From positions 2,507,501 to 2,571,500 of the forward strand of contig OW203987.1 in NCBI GenBank assembly GCA_934047225.1: a stretch of DNA of 64,000 nt, in the 5' to 3' direction. The DNA is from Ypsolopha sequella (lineage: Eukaryota > Arthropoda > Insecta > Lepidoptera > Ypsolophidae). The notes beneath the pieces were generated by a model that ran no database searches, was not told where the DNA came from, and saw only the letters and a program-made list of their open reading frames with translations. Below, one piece after another: positions 21,701-33,200 of this stretch (position 1 is the first letter of the stretch; each line of letters begins with the position of its first letter). Made by a program: the position numbers and the translations under genes.

Positions 21701-23042
21701 ATAATAAGCGTACTTGATAACAAACTCACAAAAGTTTACCTAGAATTCATGTCTTACGTCCTAGATCTATTCAACGATTTCAACCGCATGTTCCAGTCTG
21801 AAAAACCATTACTCCACCAATTAAAACCAGAAATCCAAAAATTCATAAAAACAATAGGCAGCAACTACTTGCATTTCAATTACTGTAAAACTACCGATGC
21901 CTACCGAATAGAATACGCAAATCCAAGATATTTTTTGCCCCTTGAGAAAATATATTTAGGGGTAGCTGCACAAACATCAATTGAAGAATTATCAAAAGAA
22001 ATTCCTGAACCGAGAACCGTAATCACTGACTTCAAAAGAATCTGTTTAATGTTTTACATCAATAAATCAATAATCAATAAAACAAATAACACAACGCTAC
22101 GATTTTTCTGACCCACTGTACGGCATTTTAGAAGTCATTGAGCCAAGCATAGCTCAAAAATATGAAATAAAAGATTTATCTAGCGTGCTGATCCGATTCC
22201 CAAACATAAGGGATGATGTTGATGATGTGGAGCTACAAAAGGAATGGAAAAAGCATGCTTTCCTTGACCATAATGAATTAGATTTGCCTGAAAATATTGA
22301 AGAATATTGGAGAAAACTTTTAAAATTGAAGGATTTGACTGGTACTCCAATGTTTCCAAATTTAAAAAAGGTTATCGGGCTTTTACTAGTGTTGCCTTTT
22401 TCGAATGCATGCGTCGAACGAATTTTTAGTCAACTGAAATTGATCAAGTGTGAAAACAGGAACCGGCTAAACACTGAGACCATTTCTACTTTGATGGCTA
22501 CTAAAGCGAATATTAAAAGCGCCACAAAATTTGAGCCGTCCAAAGCAATGTTGCATGCAAAAATAAAATATAGCAATAGTGGTGAAGGTACTAATTGCAC
22601 TATATTCTTTAAGTCTCACAAAGTTTTAGGTAACTATATTTTATGACTATGATGCTAATATTAACGCTTTTTTCCAGGTTCCAGTTCAAGTTAGCTACTC
22701 TGCCTATCTGAATAATACGTTATGATGGAGTATTTTTTATTTAAATTGATTAATAACAAAGTAAGTCGTAGCTATTGAAAACATTACTAATTGGTTGGTA
22801 TATTACTGACACATTATTAATTGTAGATTTTTCTTTTTCAGATTCGATCAACAATTATTACGATTCTTTCGATGCGTAACTAATGGGACAGATAACTTTT
22901 TCAGTTTTTATTTAATAAAGTGCGATAATAAAGTATTAGTATCGTTTTCCACATAAAATCAAATAATGTTACTCGTCTCGTGAAAATGTTACATTTTGAG
23001 CTGTCTCTTGTTACATTTGGCTATCTGCCACTGGCAACACTG
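18722..23042 (+). mobile_element. Complete hAT transposon with TIRs and 8-bp TSD
   Basis: The left end CAGCGTTGCCAG and the right end CTGGCAACACTG are inverted repeats matching at 11 of 12 positions. The flanks carry an exact 8-bp duplication GATTTTGA (18,714-18,721 and 23,043-23,050), the hallmark of hAT insertion. Both subterminal regions are rich in scattered GTTAC/GTAAC motifs, likely transposase-binding sites. The transposase lies at 20,534-22,646, preceded by about 1.8 kb of leader. The element is structurally complete at 4,321 bp; the only obvious lesion is one frameshift in the gene. Confidence 0.9.
20534..22646 (+). pseudogene. hAT transposase (BED finger, hAT-C domain), one frameshift
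   Basis: I start at MERFLTAKALTSKEKK (20,534) rather than the ATG 17 codons upstream, because the upstream residues are not family-like. Residues about 60-110 form a BED-type finger (FCTICNCNILNHKPALIKHK). The RNase H-like core shows VIMDETTDIS (first Asp) and FIGFASDTTNSMVG (second Asp), CSCHMIHLV and ITRWLSLQ. After a shift at about 22,080-22,100 the frame continues 22,097-22,646 with VLPFSNACVERIFSQLK, the hAT dimerisation motif with the catalytic Glu. Total length is near 705 residues, normal for the family. The enzyme would excise and reinsert the element. Confidence 0.85.
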
Positions 23043-23172
23043 GATTTTGAGGAACTGACTCATGCTAACTTTACATAAGTTTACCCTTAGATTTCTTAAG
23101 GTTATTTCTATTATCTAAAAAAGTTTAATTACCTAAATAATAATAATGCCAAATATATGCCTGTTATTGCCT

Positions 23173-23340
23173 TCTTTATCTGAGTCTGCTCCCTGATCAT
23201 TTATTTGAGTACCAAATTAATAGGCAGTAAGTGACGTTATACTGCTTTTAATGCTGTCTTTATCTGAGTCTGCTCCCTGATCATTTATTTGAGTACCAAA
23301 TTAATAGGCAGTAAGTGACGTTATACTGCTTTTAATGCTG
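23173..23340. repeat. 84-bp perfect tandem duplication
   Basis: A unit beginning TCTTTATCTGAGTCTGCTCC occurs twice head to tail (23,173-23,256 and 23,257-23,340) with no mismatch seen. It lies just right of the hAT insertion. It contains no coding sequence. Confidence 0.95.
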
Positions 23341-23610
23341 TTATTATTAAGTTTTTATTATAATCAATGAAGAAAAAAAACAGTATCAAATTATTTATTA
23401 TCAAAATATCAAGTTATTTATTAAAATGTGAAAGAATTAACATATCCACCTTAAACTATTGTTTATTGCAACATTTAATTCAGTCTTACAGTTTGTTTAC
23501 AGTCTTACAATCCTCTTTGAGTTTAGCCTTATCCTATAGAAAATGTATTCTATATATCTTAACAAATTTCTCACATATAATTAATCAGTTTGTATAAATA
23601 GTAAACAATT

Positions 23611-24132
23611 TCATGGTTTTTCTGGCAAACTTTCCCAAAATAATCTGCGGTTTTCAGGCATCAGAGGACATATTTTTGTCAAAATATTGTGTTTTTCGTC
23701 CTTGCTAATGCCATTGCATAACTCAAATGCTTTTTGAGAGCCTTTTTTAACAATGGAGACTTTTAAATATTTGTGCAAAAGTTGGTGATCAGGGCTGTCG
23801 AATGAGGTTTTATATTTTATATTCGTTGTGCCCCTGTTAGCTTCCAGCTGTACAATATTGGCCAGATATATTTTTTCTGAATTATTTGTCGGCGTACTTC
23901 TAGTTTTGACAGACGAATGGTCGGTAAAGTTATAAAAATCTTTTATATCCATTACTTTTGCCGTCACTGCTTTTTTTCGTGCCACTTGTACACATGAGAC
24001 AAAGTCATTTAGATCATAAATTTTGCCTTTTTTCTTCATTAGGAGTTCAATCTGATGATGGAAAGAATCCGCTGACATATAAGTATGCCCAGGCTCAAAG
24101 TAATTAATCTCGATGATTTTAGCAGCTATCAA
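23611..24132 (-). pseudogene. C-terminal fragment of insect 'PGHT-MSAD' family protein
   Basis: The 173-codon minus-strand frame has INYFEPGHTYMSADSFHH near its start and ICPLMPENRRLFWESLP at its end, the signature blocks of a large insect family of unknown function that I recall as repeat-associated. The family's preceding 'NCSAQNKN' region is missing, so this is only the C-terminal third. Related but distinct signature blocks occur in the gene fragments at 30,281-33,540 and 45,887-46,510. I cannot assign a biochemical role. The frame is open to a stop at 23,611. Confidence 0.45.
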
Positions 24133-24134
24133 CG

Positions 24135-24733
24135 GTAAATTAACAATTATGCTAAATATGATAAAAATGCCCAGTTTTTATTTTGAGAGCTGCAATAATA
24201 AACAACCTACCATAACTTCACTTTTGTGGTCATTTAATAAGAAAAAACGCAAATATTACAGTTTTAAAATAATTCTCAACGAATATGGCCACAAACGTCA
24301 CTACGTCAGGGTCAGAATCATTGTCTTTGTCTACACGCAACCCGTGGATAAAAAACATAACATGTGACTTTATTCGGCGGAGCCACCAAATTTATTTAAC
24401 TCATCTATTCTAAAAGCAAATTTTTCACAAACACGTAACTCAAACTACATACATAGCTATTTTTTGCCAAAAGTTTTACTTTTTATCTTAAACTATTGAG
24501 AAAGGGACTAAAAACAATACTAAAATGAATCGACCTACATGCAAAGACAATAAATACAAGCTACATGGTCACATAAACCTTTATTCTTTATTCTACACAC
24601 ACGGAAAATTTATTAACAAGAAACTTAAATAACATGAAAAATACTAAGTTATAAATAATACTTAAAATATACACTAACTACAAAGCTTAAAATAAACCTA
24701 CTATAAAAACAAAATTAACTTACAAATAAAACC
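24135..24733. other. AT-rich interval; 3' flank of the ORF at 24,734
   Basis: No gene is recognised. The stretch nearest 24,734 is strongly A-rich on the plus strand with AATAAA-like words on the minus strand (for example TTTATT near 24,590), suitable as a 3' UTR of the minus-strand gene to its right. Confidence 0.4.
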
Positions 24734-26089
24734 CTAACTATGAAAAAGACCGCCCCTCATCGTACCCGGCACAAAGGTTCCCATTACGCTCGCTGCGTTC
24801 CCGCGTTGGATTGCAATGGAAATCCTTTGCGCCAAGTACGACATTGAGCGGTGGTCTTGCCATCTGTCTTTTATTTTTCTTCCGAGTGCCCTCAGAAATG
24901 TCTTGGCCTCAGAGCCCCATACGCCGGTCGTTTCAAATGCGGCGGCAATAAAAATGTAATTTTGTTTCAGATCTTTATATCTGGTATGTTTTTGTCTAGC
25001 GGCGCTCTCAGCCGCAGATCCGGCGGTTTTGACTGTGGAGGTTAAATGGCAACTAGCATAAGTGCTGACGCAGGTTGCATCCCATAGCAAGCATCTACCT
25101 CTCTCCCAGGGAACGAGGGTGAGACCGTCTGGGCGCTTACCGTCTGTCCGGCTAAGGCCAGGGGGTTCCAGGGTGCAAGGGATGTTGGCTGAGACGAGTG
25201 CTAGGCGGATGATTTCATTTAAGGCATGGTGCCGTGGAAATCTACCTGCACATCTTATGCAGCTCAAGCCGTGGTGACCTTTTGTGTCCACCGTAGAGTT
25301 GCAGATGCAAGTATGTTCCTCGCAAACATGGCAACCAAGCCTCAGGGCCACAGCGATACGAAGGGAGTCGTTATCAAGTAAAGTGCCAAGTTGTGGAGAT
25401 GGAAGGGCGTGAAGCCAGGCACCAGACTCAGATTTAGATACGGCTTTTAGTCTTGCTAATTCTGCCCCTGAATTCTTTTGTTTGAGCTCTTCTAGTATGA
25501 AATTGGCTCGGACATCGTCCCAGCCTCTTAGTACCTCCGGATTGTCTGGTTGAACTTGTCCAGGGCAAACAGTAGACCATTCCTTCAAAGCCTCGTCTAC
25601 AAATGGTAGCCGTGAACTGTTACCATTGTTACTAAGTATGTGAGTAACAAGCTCCACGACCCCATGTGCAGAGGCTAAGAAGGCTACTAGTCCAGTGTCC
25701 TCTACGCGACGAATACCAAGACCACCGTGCCGGATCGGCAGGGCTGCCTGGCGCCACTGATCTTCGTCAAGACTAACATTTAAAATTTCCTCTAGAATAT
25801 TTTTAATTGTGTTGTCCAATAGGTGAACTTCATTCGGGTAGCGCCAAACAGGACATGTCCTTAAGGTGTATGTTAATTTTGGCATAGACAAGCAGCTACG
25901 AAAAAGGGTTAAGGCTACATGTGCTTGAAGGTTTTTCAGGCTATTTTGTATATTTTGTAGAGATTGATTTTTCTTTTCAATAATGTCCGGGATTGCATCT
26001 GGGAAAATAGGTCCACCTAGCAGAGTAAAATTTGTTTTATCTAAAGATGTTAAACCTGGAATAAGTGTTTGGAAACGAAATTTTGCCAT
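24734..26089 (-). CDS. RT-thumb plus PD-(D/E)XK-like nuclease protein
   Basis: An uninterrupted 451-codon frame. The first part (LLGGPIFPDAI, HVALTLFRSCLSMPKLTYTL, ALPIRHGGLGIRRVEDTG, VAFLASAHG) matches the region that follows the palm in a group of non-LTR-like reverse transcriptases. The middle has a Cys/His cluster (CHVCEEHTCIC, then GHHGLSCIRCAGRFPRHHAL). It is followed by KRPDGLTLVPWERGRCLLWD, a P-D-x15-D spacing like the restriction-enzyme-like endonuclease of R2/NeSL-type elements. The RT palm with its catalytic aspartates is absent upstream, so it is 5'-truncated or a separate gene. The lack of stops over 1.35 kb is notable. The family assignment is inference. Confidence 0.6.
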   Translation of the reverse strand: MAKFRFQTLIPGLTSLDKTNFTLLGGPIFPDAIPDIIEKKNQSLQNIQNSLKNLQAHVALTLFRSCLSMPKLTYTLRTCPVWRYPNEVHLLDNTIKNILEEILNVSLDEDQWRQAALPIRHGGLGIRRVEDTGLVAFLASAHGVVELVTHILSNNGNSSRLPFVDEALKEWSTVCPGQVQPDNPEVLRGWDDVRANFILEELKQKNSGAELARLKAVSKSESGAWLHALPSPQLGTLLDNDSLRIAVALRLGCHVCEEHTCICNSTVDTKGHHGLSCIRCAGRFPRHHALNEIIRLALVSANIPCTLEPPGLSRTDGKRPDGLTLVPWERGRCLLWDATCVSTYASCHLTSTVKTAGSAAESAARQKHTRYKDLKQNYIFIAAAFETTGVWGSEAKTFLRALGRKIKDRWQDHRSMSYLAQRISIAIQRGNAASVMGTFVPGTMRGGLFHS

Positions 26090-26224
26090 TTTTTCGCTAT
26101 GTTTCTATGCAACAATGAGGGGTTTTCAAAGTCAAATTAAAAAAGAAAAAGTAGTACCGAACGACTCAATAGATGGCGCAGCCTGTACTAAAAGTGTCAA
26201 AAAATGGCTTTCTGGCAACACTGG

Positions 26225-28040
26225 ATTCTTATGATTTTGACACTTCTTCTTTGCTTCTTTGTTTTTTATGGTCAATCCATGCCTCAAATGTATTATTGCT
26301 AAGATTGTTCTTTCCGTAATTAGTTAAACTGAGTGTTCCTATATTTTTACAATTAGCTACACTACAACGCATGGGCTGACCATGTTGAAAGTTGAATGTA
26401 ATACCAAGTTATTAACGTAAGTAATACAGATAGAAAACAACACAATATAAACACAGCAAAATAGGAATGTCTTTGTGAAGGATGTTGTTGGATTTAACAA
26501 TTGAATTGACGATTTTTATCTTGCTGCCCACAGATTAAAAAATAATCTTTGCTTTTTGACACTTGAAAGCAGGGTAACGCCATCTGTGTTTACCTCTGAA
26601 AGCTTGATCAAGGTCAGTCTGGAAAACCGCTCATTATAAATTAAACCGTGACCACAGATTATATAGTAGTTGTAGTATGCCAAAATGATCCAATCCACAA
26701 TTCTGCCCAATTTAAGTTTGGTACACTAATGTGCCTCCAAGGAACGAAATTCTGATATAGCAAAAATGTACCAACCTATCTGTTAAATCCACCGAAATAC
26801 AGCCCATATGTACCAACCCACACATATGAAAAAGTTGTAAACATATTTAACTCGAATGATCCAATTTACTTGGTCGTCGGTAAATTTTAAATTTTCGACA
26901 AAATATTTTGTCTTAGTGAACCAAGCAACTTGGATCATTTCTGCAAAATTATTTAAGATACATTTCATGTTTATTTTATTGCCAAAATGATCCAAGAAGT
27001 CTGGATCAAAACTTGGATCATTTCTGCAAAATTATTTAAGATACATTTCATGTCTATTTTATTGCCAAAATGATTCAAGAAGTCTGGATCAAAATGACAA
27101 TATCATTTTTACGTTAGCATTAAATTTAAAAAGGTTTCAATATACCATGGTACATTTTAATAGTTTCAACATTATGTATCAAGTAGTGAACCACAATGTT
27201 TCGAAATTATTTTAAAATTTTACATTTGTATGCAAATACAGAACGCACCATATTGAATAGTGCAAACAAACTGCAAAAACAGAACGCAACAGAGGGACGG
27301 ACGTTTTCAGGTTTAAACACGTTCGACAATGGTATCGATTCGAATGTGCACAAATACGACTTAACTTAACTAAAATTAAGTTAAGATGTGTCAAATTACT
27401 TTTGCTATTCGGTAAAACACAACTTAACCTATTTTGACAGGAGCAAACTAATTTTAGTTAGTTTGAATTAAATTAAGACCAAAACACAATTTTGCAATTC
27501 GAAGTGACCATCTAACTGTCAAATTTTAGAAATGTCAAACTAAAAATGGACAAATTTTAGTTGAGACATATTTCGTGACGATTAAATTTTAACAAGTTCA
27601 TTCAGAATGTTTTCTGATCGTTTTTGAGGTAAGAATGGAGGAAAATGTCGTGTTGGCCTTAGCAGATGCAGAAAAAAGGTAAATGGTACTGTTAAAACTA
27701 GCATTTTCCGCCCAGAGTTTACTAAAGGCGGCACTAAAAATTATATGTCTTGTCTTGTTTTTTTCAAGTGGCTTTGTACTGTTTGTACACCCCAATCTAT
27801 TTTTCCTAAATAAATCAAGATACTTATTCTGATTAAATTGCTTCCTATAAGTAGGTAGGTATATGTTTGTGGTGTTTGCAAACTTATTTTCAAAATACTT
27901 ATTCCAGGAGACAAGCCGTACCTGCTGCTACCACCCCTTATGAAACAAAAACCCGAAGCAGAGTAGAACTACAATTCAAGTCATGCTTTTGCATGTAACA
28001 TAGCGAAGATGACTTTCAGATGTTTTGAAATAAATGGTGA
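26225..28040. other. Mostly non-coding interval
   Basis: No convincing gene was found. It holds an 83-bp tandem duplication (26,928-27,093), a near-palindrome at about 27,358-27,386 (CTTAACTTAAC...TTAAGTTAAG) and an ATG-led 44-base potential exon at 27,635-27,678 with a GTAAAT donor, coding MEENVVLALADAEKR. None can be assembled into a gene. Confidence 0.4.
26928..27093. repeat. 83-bp tandem duplication
   Basis: A unit beginning ACTTGGATCATTTCTGCAAA is repeated once (26,928-27,010 and 27,011-27,093) with two mismatches. The unit contains the word GGATCA several times, and related words (AATGATCCAA) recur to the left of the repeat. Confidence 0.9.
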
Positions 28041-28169
28041 CGCCTACATAAACACCGGATACTGCACTATGAACAAGACAAAGCTGGGCTGTTTTTGAGT
28101 GCTTCTCCTGATGGCCTGCTGGTCAACCGAGAAGTTACTGAAGTGAAATGTCCACATGTTGCAAAAAAG
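28041..28169 (+). pseudogene. YqaJ-type exonuclease remnant
   Basis: The plus-strand frame reads HYEQDKAGLFLSASPDGLL and then TEVKCPHVAKK, matching the active-site blocks (SPDG and E-x-K-C-P) of YqaJ/lambda-exonuclease-type recombinase domains, which are widespread in insect mobile or amplified genes. Only about 43 residues remain. A GT follows directly at 28,170, so this may be one exon. The rest of the gene is not recognisable on either side. Confidence 0.5.
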
Positions 28170-28922
28170 GTCTGAAATTACCCCTGTAATGGTACCATAC
28201 CCTAAAAAAGTGAATGTTGAAAAGGAATCATAGTCATTAATTACTACCAAATGACCGCCTGTGGTCTAATGTGGTTTGAGCACTCGGTCGTGTCTGCACA
28301 TTAAGGTGTGGGTCCATTTGGTGCCTGAAGTACAGCAATAGAGCCCACCAATCATCACGCTGGGACATACTAATCATTGGTAAAACATGGGTGTACGAGT
28401 GTGGACTATGACTTGCATTTCACAGTTTATACTCGAAAACACATATGACACCCTCTGGGGGATTCATATCGTTTTACTGCTAAATACAGAGCCAGTAGTC
28501 CTGTACATCTGGAAAAGTAGAAAGTACTGTAATTTAATTATTTAGAACTTATCAGAATAGGGGTGATATGATGTATATAGACAAATATTAATTATTGCAA
28601 ATATTGTTTCAAAATTTGATGTTTTTTATTCTTCTCATTTAGAAAAAGATGTAAAAAGTTTATGGCAAATTAAAACAATAAGTATGTATTACAAATGTTA
28701 TTTTATTTTTACATTATGTTCTCCTAAAAATAGCAACATATACAATAAACAAAAAATATTTTAGACAGCTAATAAAATATGGAGTAAGTAAGTACTTAAT
28801 ATAATAATAGCCAAAAACATGTGTTCTAAATGAACTCTCTTACTAGCTAGCTTATGGTCTAACCTTGCACCACAGGGAATTAGAGATTTTAGAAATGTAG
28901 ACTGTTATATCTAATATGCGTT

Positions 28923-29086
28923 GCGTTTCTAAACATCCGGGTAAATGTAAAAATTAACTGTCAAAGAGAATTTTACATTTCTGACAAGGTTTATTGAACA
29001 ACTTCGTGCTTTTCGTTTTCACTCACTTCGTGGTTGTGGAACGGGTGACAGTTCATTTTTACCTTTACCCCGGTATTTAGGAACGC
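28923..29086. mobile_element. MITE-like element with 41-bp inverted repeats
   Basis: The first 41 bases (starting GCGTTTCTAAACATCCGGG) match the reverse complement of the last 41 at about 35 positions. The element is about 164 bp and non-coding. I could not fix a target-site duplication; the right flank is TACCTTAA. The superfamily is unknown. Confidence 0.6.
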
Positions 29087-29875
29087 TACCTTAATGTAGA
29101 TACTTAAAATATAATGTAAATAAATCTAAAATGTTGAATCCCTGATCTGCCCATATACTACCAGGTTAAACGTTGACAGGAACCCTAAACGCTTCTGAAA
29201 AATAGGACACCAAACCCTTATGAGTAGTAAGTAATCATTAGAGCTATAACGAAAATTTTCTAAGTCTTTTTTCCCATAGTGCCCCCTTTTCTACACCCCA
29301 ACCCTATAACGTGAGGAAAATTAACAATGCCCTCACTCAATTGTGCTCACTTCATTTCATTATATACACTGTCAACATGACTTTGAACTGCTTGGCGTTT
29401 CAATGGATGATTAGTTTTCTTTGACTACTGTTCTCGAAGCGAGCTTGTTGTTCCTTAGCCAATGGTAACTCTTCAAAAATATAGGTACTTGGATACGTGT
29501 AAAAAACTTGGCAAGAGGTTTATTTTCTGAAACAAGAAAAAGGTGTATAAATACTTTGTTGTAATATTTTAGTACTTGAAACAAATATTTAGGTTCATTC
29601 AAGACATCATAGTGGATAAGAAACTAACCTGTAAGCCTGTAAGCACTTTTTTCATCTGATTTGATCAGAACATAACCTCGACAATTTTTTCTTTTATGCG
29701 ACTTCTGCAACAATTTTATCCGCATTTATTAGCTCTCCTCCCACTCCATGGCTATAATTAGTTATTTCTTTGATTGCTTTCCTATTTATTCTGAGCTTGG
29801 TTGCTTTTTCGTTCGATTGCAAAGTTGTTGTCTTTTCGACTCACAACACAATCACAAAATTCTAGGTTATAAAGG

Positions 29876-30013
29876 GCTGCGTTCAGTTTGATCGTCAAAC
29901 GACGCTACGTCTGACGGACTACATGCTATCTCTTTTGCACGCGTTGTAATTGAACATGCTAACCTGCTGTCAGTGTTAGGTGGGCTTCGCCCGACGTTCA
30001 AACTAAACGCAGC
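29876..30013. mobile_element. MITE-like element with about 22-bp inverted repeats
   Basis: The left end GCTGCGTTCAGTTTGATCGTC and the right end (reverse complement GCTGCGTTTAGTTTGAACGTC) differ at two positions. The element is 138 bp and non-coding. The flanks share no clear duplication. Confidence 0.6.
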
Positions 30014-30280
30014 AATTATTACGTTATAACATTTTGTGGTCTGTGGACCGCTTTAAAAACCAATAACGTTCGTTATTTTTAGTAATCTGTGTATTCAATT
30101 TAATCCTCGCAAAATCAAATAAACGGGCACCCAAATTTAGTTCGTTGACAAAACCGAATTGAACACAAAAAAAACTTAACTAATTTTAATCGCTTTTTGG
30201 TTAGGTTATGTTTTAGTGCGGTGTTTAACCGAATTGAGTCCAATATTTGCTAGAAAAGAAATTAAACAAGTAAAATAAAA

Positions 30281-33200
30281 ATGAGGCGTCTTGATAGAAT
30301 AAACAGAATTATCCGCAAATTTACGCAATGCACGCAAATGTGACAGTGAGGAATCAAACAGTGAGCAGCCTCAAAGTAAGTACTTACTTTTTATAACCTC
30401 TCTATGAAACTCCCTTTAATTATTATCTGCATAATAATATTATAACTTTTGGTTCGACTGTAATGTCAGATAGGTACTTTATTTCTTTATTATTTTAGGG
30501 CCAACACAGTGCGATGAAGGTATTCAAGTTACATGTACAGGTACGTCAAAATTGAAGCAAAATGTAGAACCTTCCAGAACTGAAAATGATGTGCAAGGTA
30601 TCTTTATGATGTTGGATTTACATCAGATGTTGTAACCTAACTAGGTACAATGTATATTTTAGTACCTTACCGACATTTTGTCTTCAGGACAAGCAGAAAG
30701 TAGCGTTCAATCAGCTTTTTCAGTGCTAAATGGGATAGACCTCAGAACTGAGTATGGTGAACCAAGTAAGTATGTGACTATAATTCCAAAAGTGATTTAA
30801 TCATATTTTGTATGTGCTCAAGTCATATTATTGTGTTTGTATGATAAAAGGCGATATCAGCAGCTGGAACAGGGGCCCATAAGCTGTCCCAGATCTACGT
30901 CCATGTAAATTCAATCCGCTGATATGCTACAAAGAATAAGTACAAAATTTCCTACCAGAAAATGGTACTTGAATGACGTCCTCAGCCCGTCCTCGCACGA
31001 ATTCCTTCCGTACGTGGATTCCAAGGTGTGCCGGTGTTGTGACACGTTGTTCACCTCCACGGAGAATCTAAACATAACCCACCTACACCTGGATGCATCC
31101 AAACCCAGAAGATATGGTAACCTGACAAAGTTCCCACTTGTTGGAAACCGCATGTATGCAGGTTATGTCACACACACAGGAATTAAACTAACAATGGCCT
31201 TCACGCCAAAATATTGTCAGACCCTGACTCACTAATGTTTTTTATGATATCCACATCAATTTTCTACGTATTAAACCATTAATATATTAAATATTGTGAT
31301 CGACCGCGATCCTTTCCAAAAGTCGGCCTTTCCGAGGTTTTTTGACAGCTCCAAGTGTCCATAGACAAAAATACCATAGACCACTATCGGATACGTTCAA
31401 AAACATACATTTTATTCATAACAGTGTTCCAAAAAATTATTTGTGATAGCTAGAGTTGAAATAGGCTGTCTTATTTTTGTTAAAATAATTACTGAACTTT
31501 AATTAATTTTCTGCATGCTATGTAGAAAAACAAATATAGAAACGTTTAAAATGGTTTTGTCCATAGAACAAGCGGAGGGCAGTATTTCAGCTTCAGAGTA
31601 TTCTCCTTTGATTCCTCTTCAGAAAACATGGATAAATTCGATTGAAGGTAATACAAGTGTCAAGTCTAAGTTAAAAAACTATGATAGAAATTAATTTCTA
31701 TATTAGAACACTTGGAGATTTATCCATTAAAAAAAAGGCTAAGTAATATTTTTGTTCAAATACAATAATAAATTTTCTCTATGCTTTGTAGAAATACATT
31801 TAATATTGAAATGTTTGAAATGGTTTTGTCCATAGAACAAGCGGAAGGCAGTATTTCAGCCCCAGAATATTCTCCTTTGACGCCTCTTCAGAAAACATGG
31901 ATAAATTCGATTGAAGGTAGTACGAGTGTTGAGAATACTTATAAGCATGTATGGTTAAGGAAGTTTATTCACGGTGGGTCACAATATGATGTTTTTATGT
32001 AAGTAACTGACTTGCTAACATTTTACCTTTAGGAGCAGCAGAAGCCATGGTTTCAACAGCACCACATTACCTTGTTTCTTCAGCTTCTTCAATGCTGAAC
32101 AATCATGGAATGGATATCGGAACTAAATATGATGAACCAAGTATGTGACTATATTTCCATTAGTAAACTAATAATATGTACTTCAGCAATTATATCAATA
32201 CATTAGCAAGGGTAACTTGGAATGGCTTGGCTAGCAAGGGAGAATTTAGGAATAATTTTAAAATTTCATTGCGTATTTGTATGAATTTTACTGCATTACA
32301 TTACTATCATGTAACACTTATTTTTGACCATAATTGTTTTAGCGGTTACCTTACCTACTGTCATTTTTCCATTAGGGTTAGCAGAAGGCAGCGCCATATT
32401 CTCCTGAAAATGGATACTCTCCTTGTCAACTTACACCCGAGACAAATGAGACAGTAGCATTTTTGGAAGACTCTTTAAATAACAACGGCTTTGATTCTGA
32501 CAAAGATCCTGAATATGTAGCTGACTCTTATGAAAGTGATTCAGATGACAGCTCAGATAAAAAAACATATCTAATTCAATTCTATCAGACCATAACCGTA
32601 AAAAATCCAAGACCAAGTTACGAAAAAAATCAAAGTCAAATCGAGTTGTTGAAAATTCAGATTCCAGCTCTGAGACGGCCAATTGCATCATAACGACTCA
32701 GGCTGATATCCATTTCAAAGCACAAGTCACTAAGAAACAAGGAAATGATAAAGAAAATGAAGCAAACTCAGCTATAGCTACAACATCTGACGACAAAGGC
32801 AAAGAATGCAATCAAGATGACGAAATTAATGTTTTAAAAACGAATGAAGATAGAATAGAAAGAGCTGATGAAGAGAGTAGAATCACAAATCATATTCCAT
32901 TATTTGAGAAAGATGAAGGTGAAGGAAGGCCTAAGAGAGGCCGAAAGCGTAAAGGACCATATTCTCGTGCTGAAACAAAAATTAGAAAGTATAATAATCT
33001 AGAATATGAAAATAGAAAGCATAATGTAATTAAACCAAAAAAATTTAAAGAATACAATTGCCATTGTACAAAAAAATGTTATGACGCAATTACAATGGAC
33101 CAAATGCGACAAGAGTTCTATAAATATGTTCAATTGGGCTCTTATGCAGCACAAGTTATGTATATAGGAGCTTGTGTCAAAGAATATGAAAAGAGACGCG

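Larger units (their letters stand above)
28170..30280. other. Non-coding interval with two MITEs
   Basis: AT-rich DNA without recognisable genes. Two small inverted-repeat elements lie inside it at 28,923-29,086 and 29,876-30,013. Confidence 0.45.

Noticed and set aside
30924..31235. 103-codon plus-strand ORF with CRCCDTLF and LHLDASKPRRYG
   Set aside because: Protein-like in places, but no family is recognised, it lies in what should be an intron of the DUF7869-like gene, and it could be an inserted fragment. Left unannotated.
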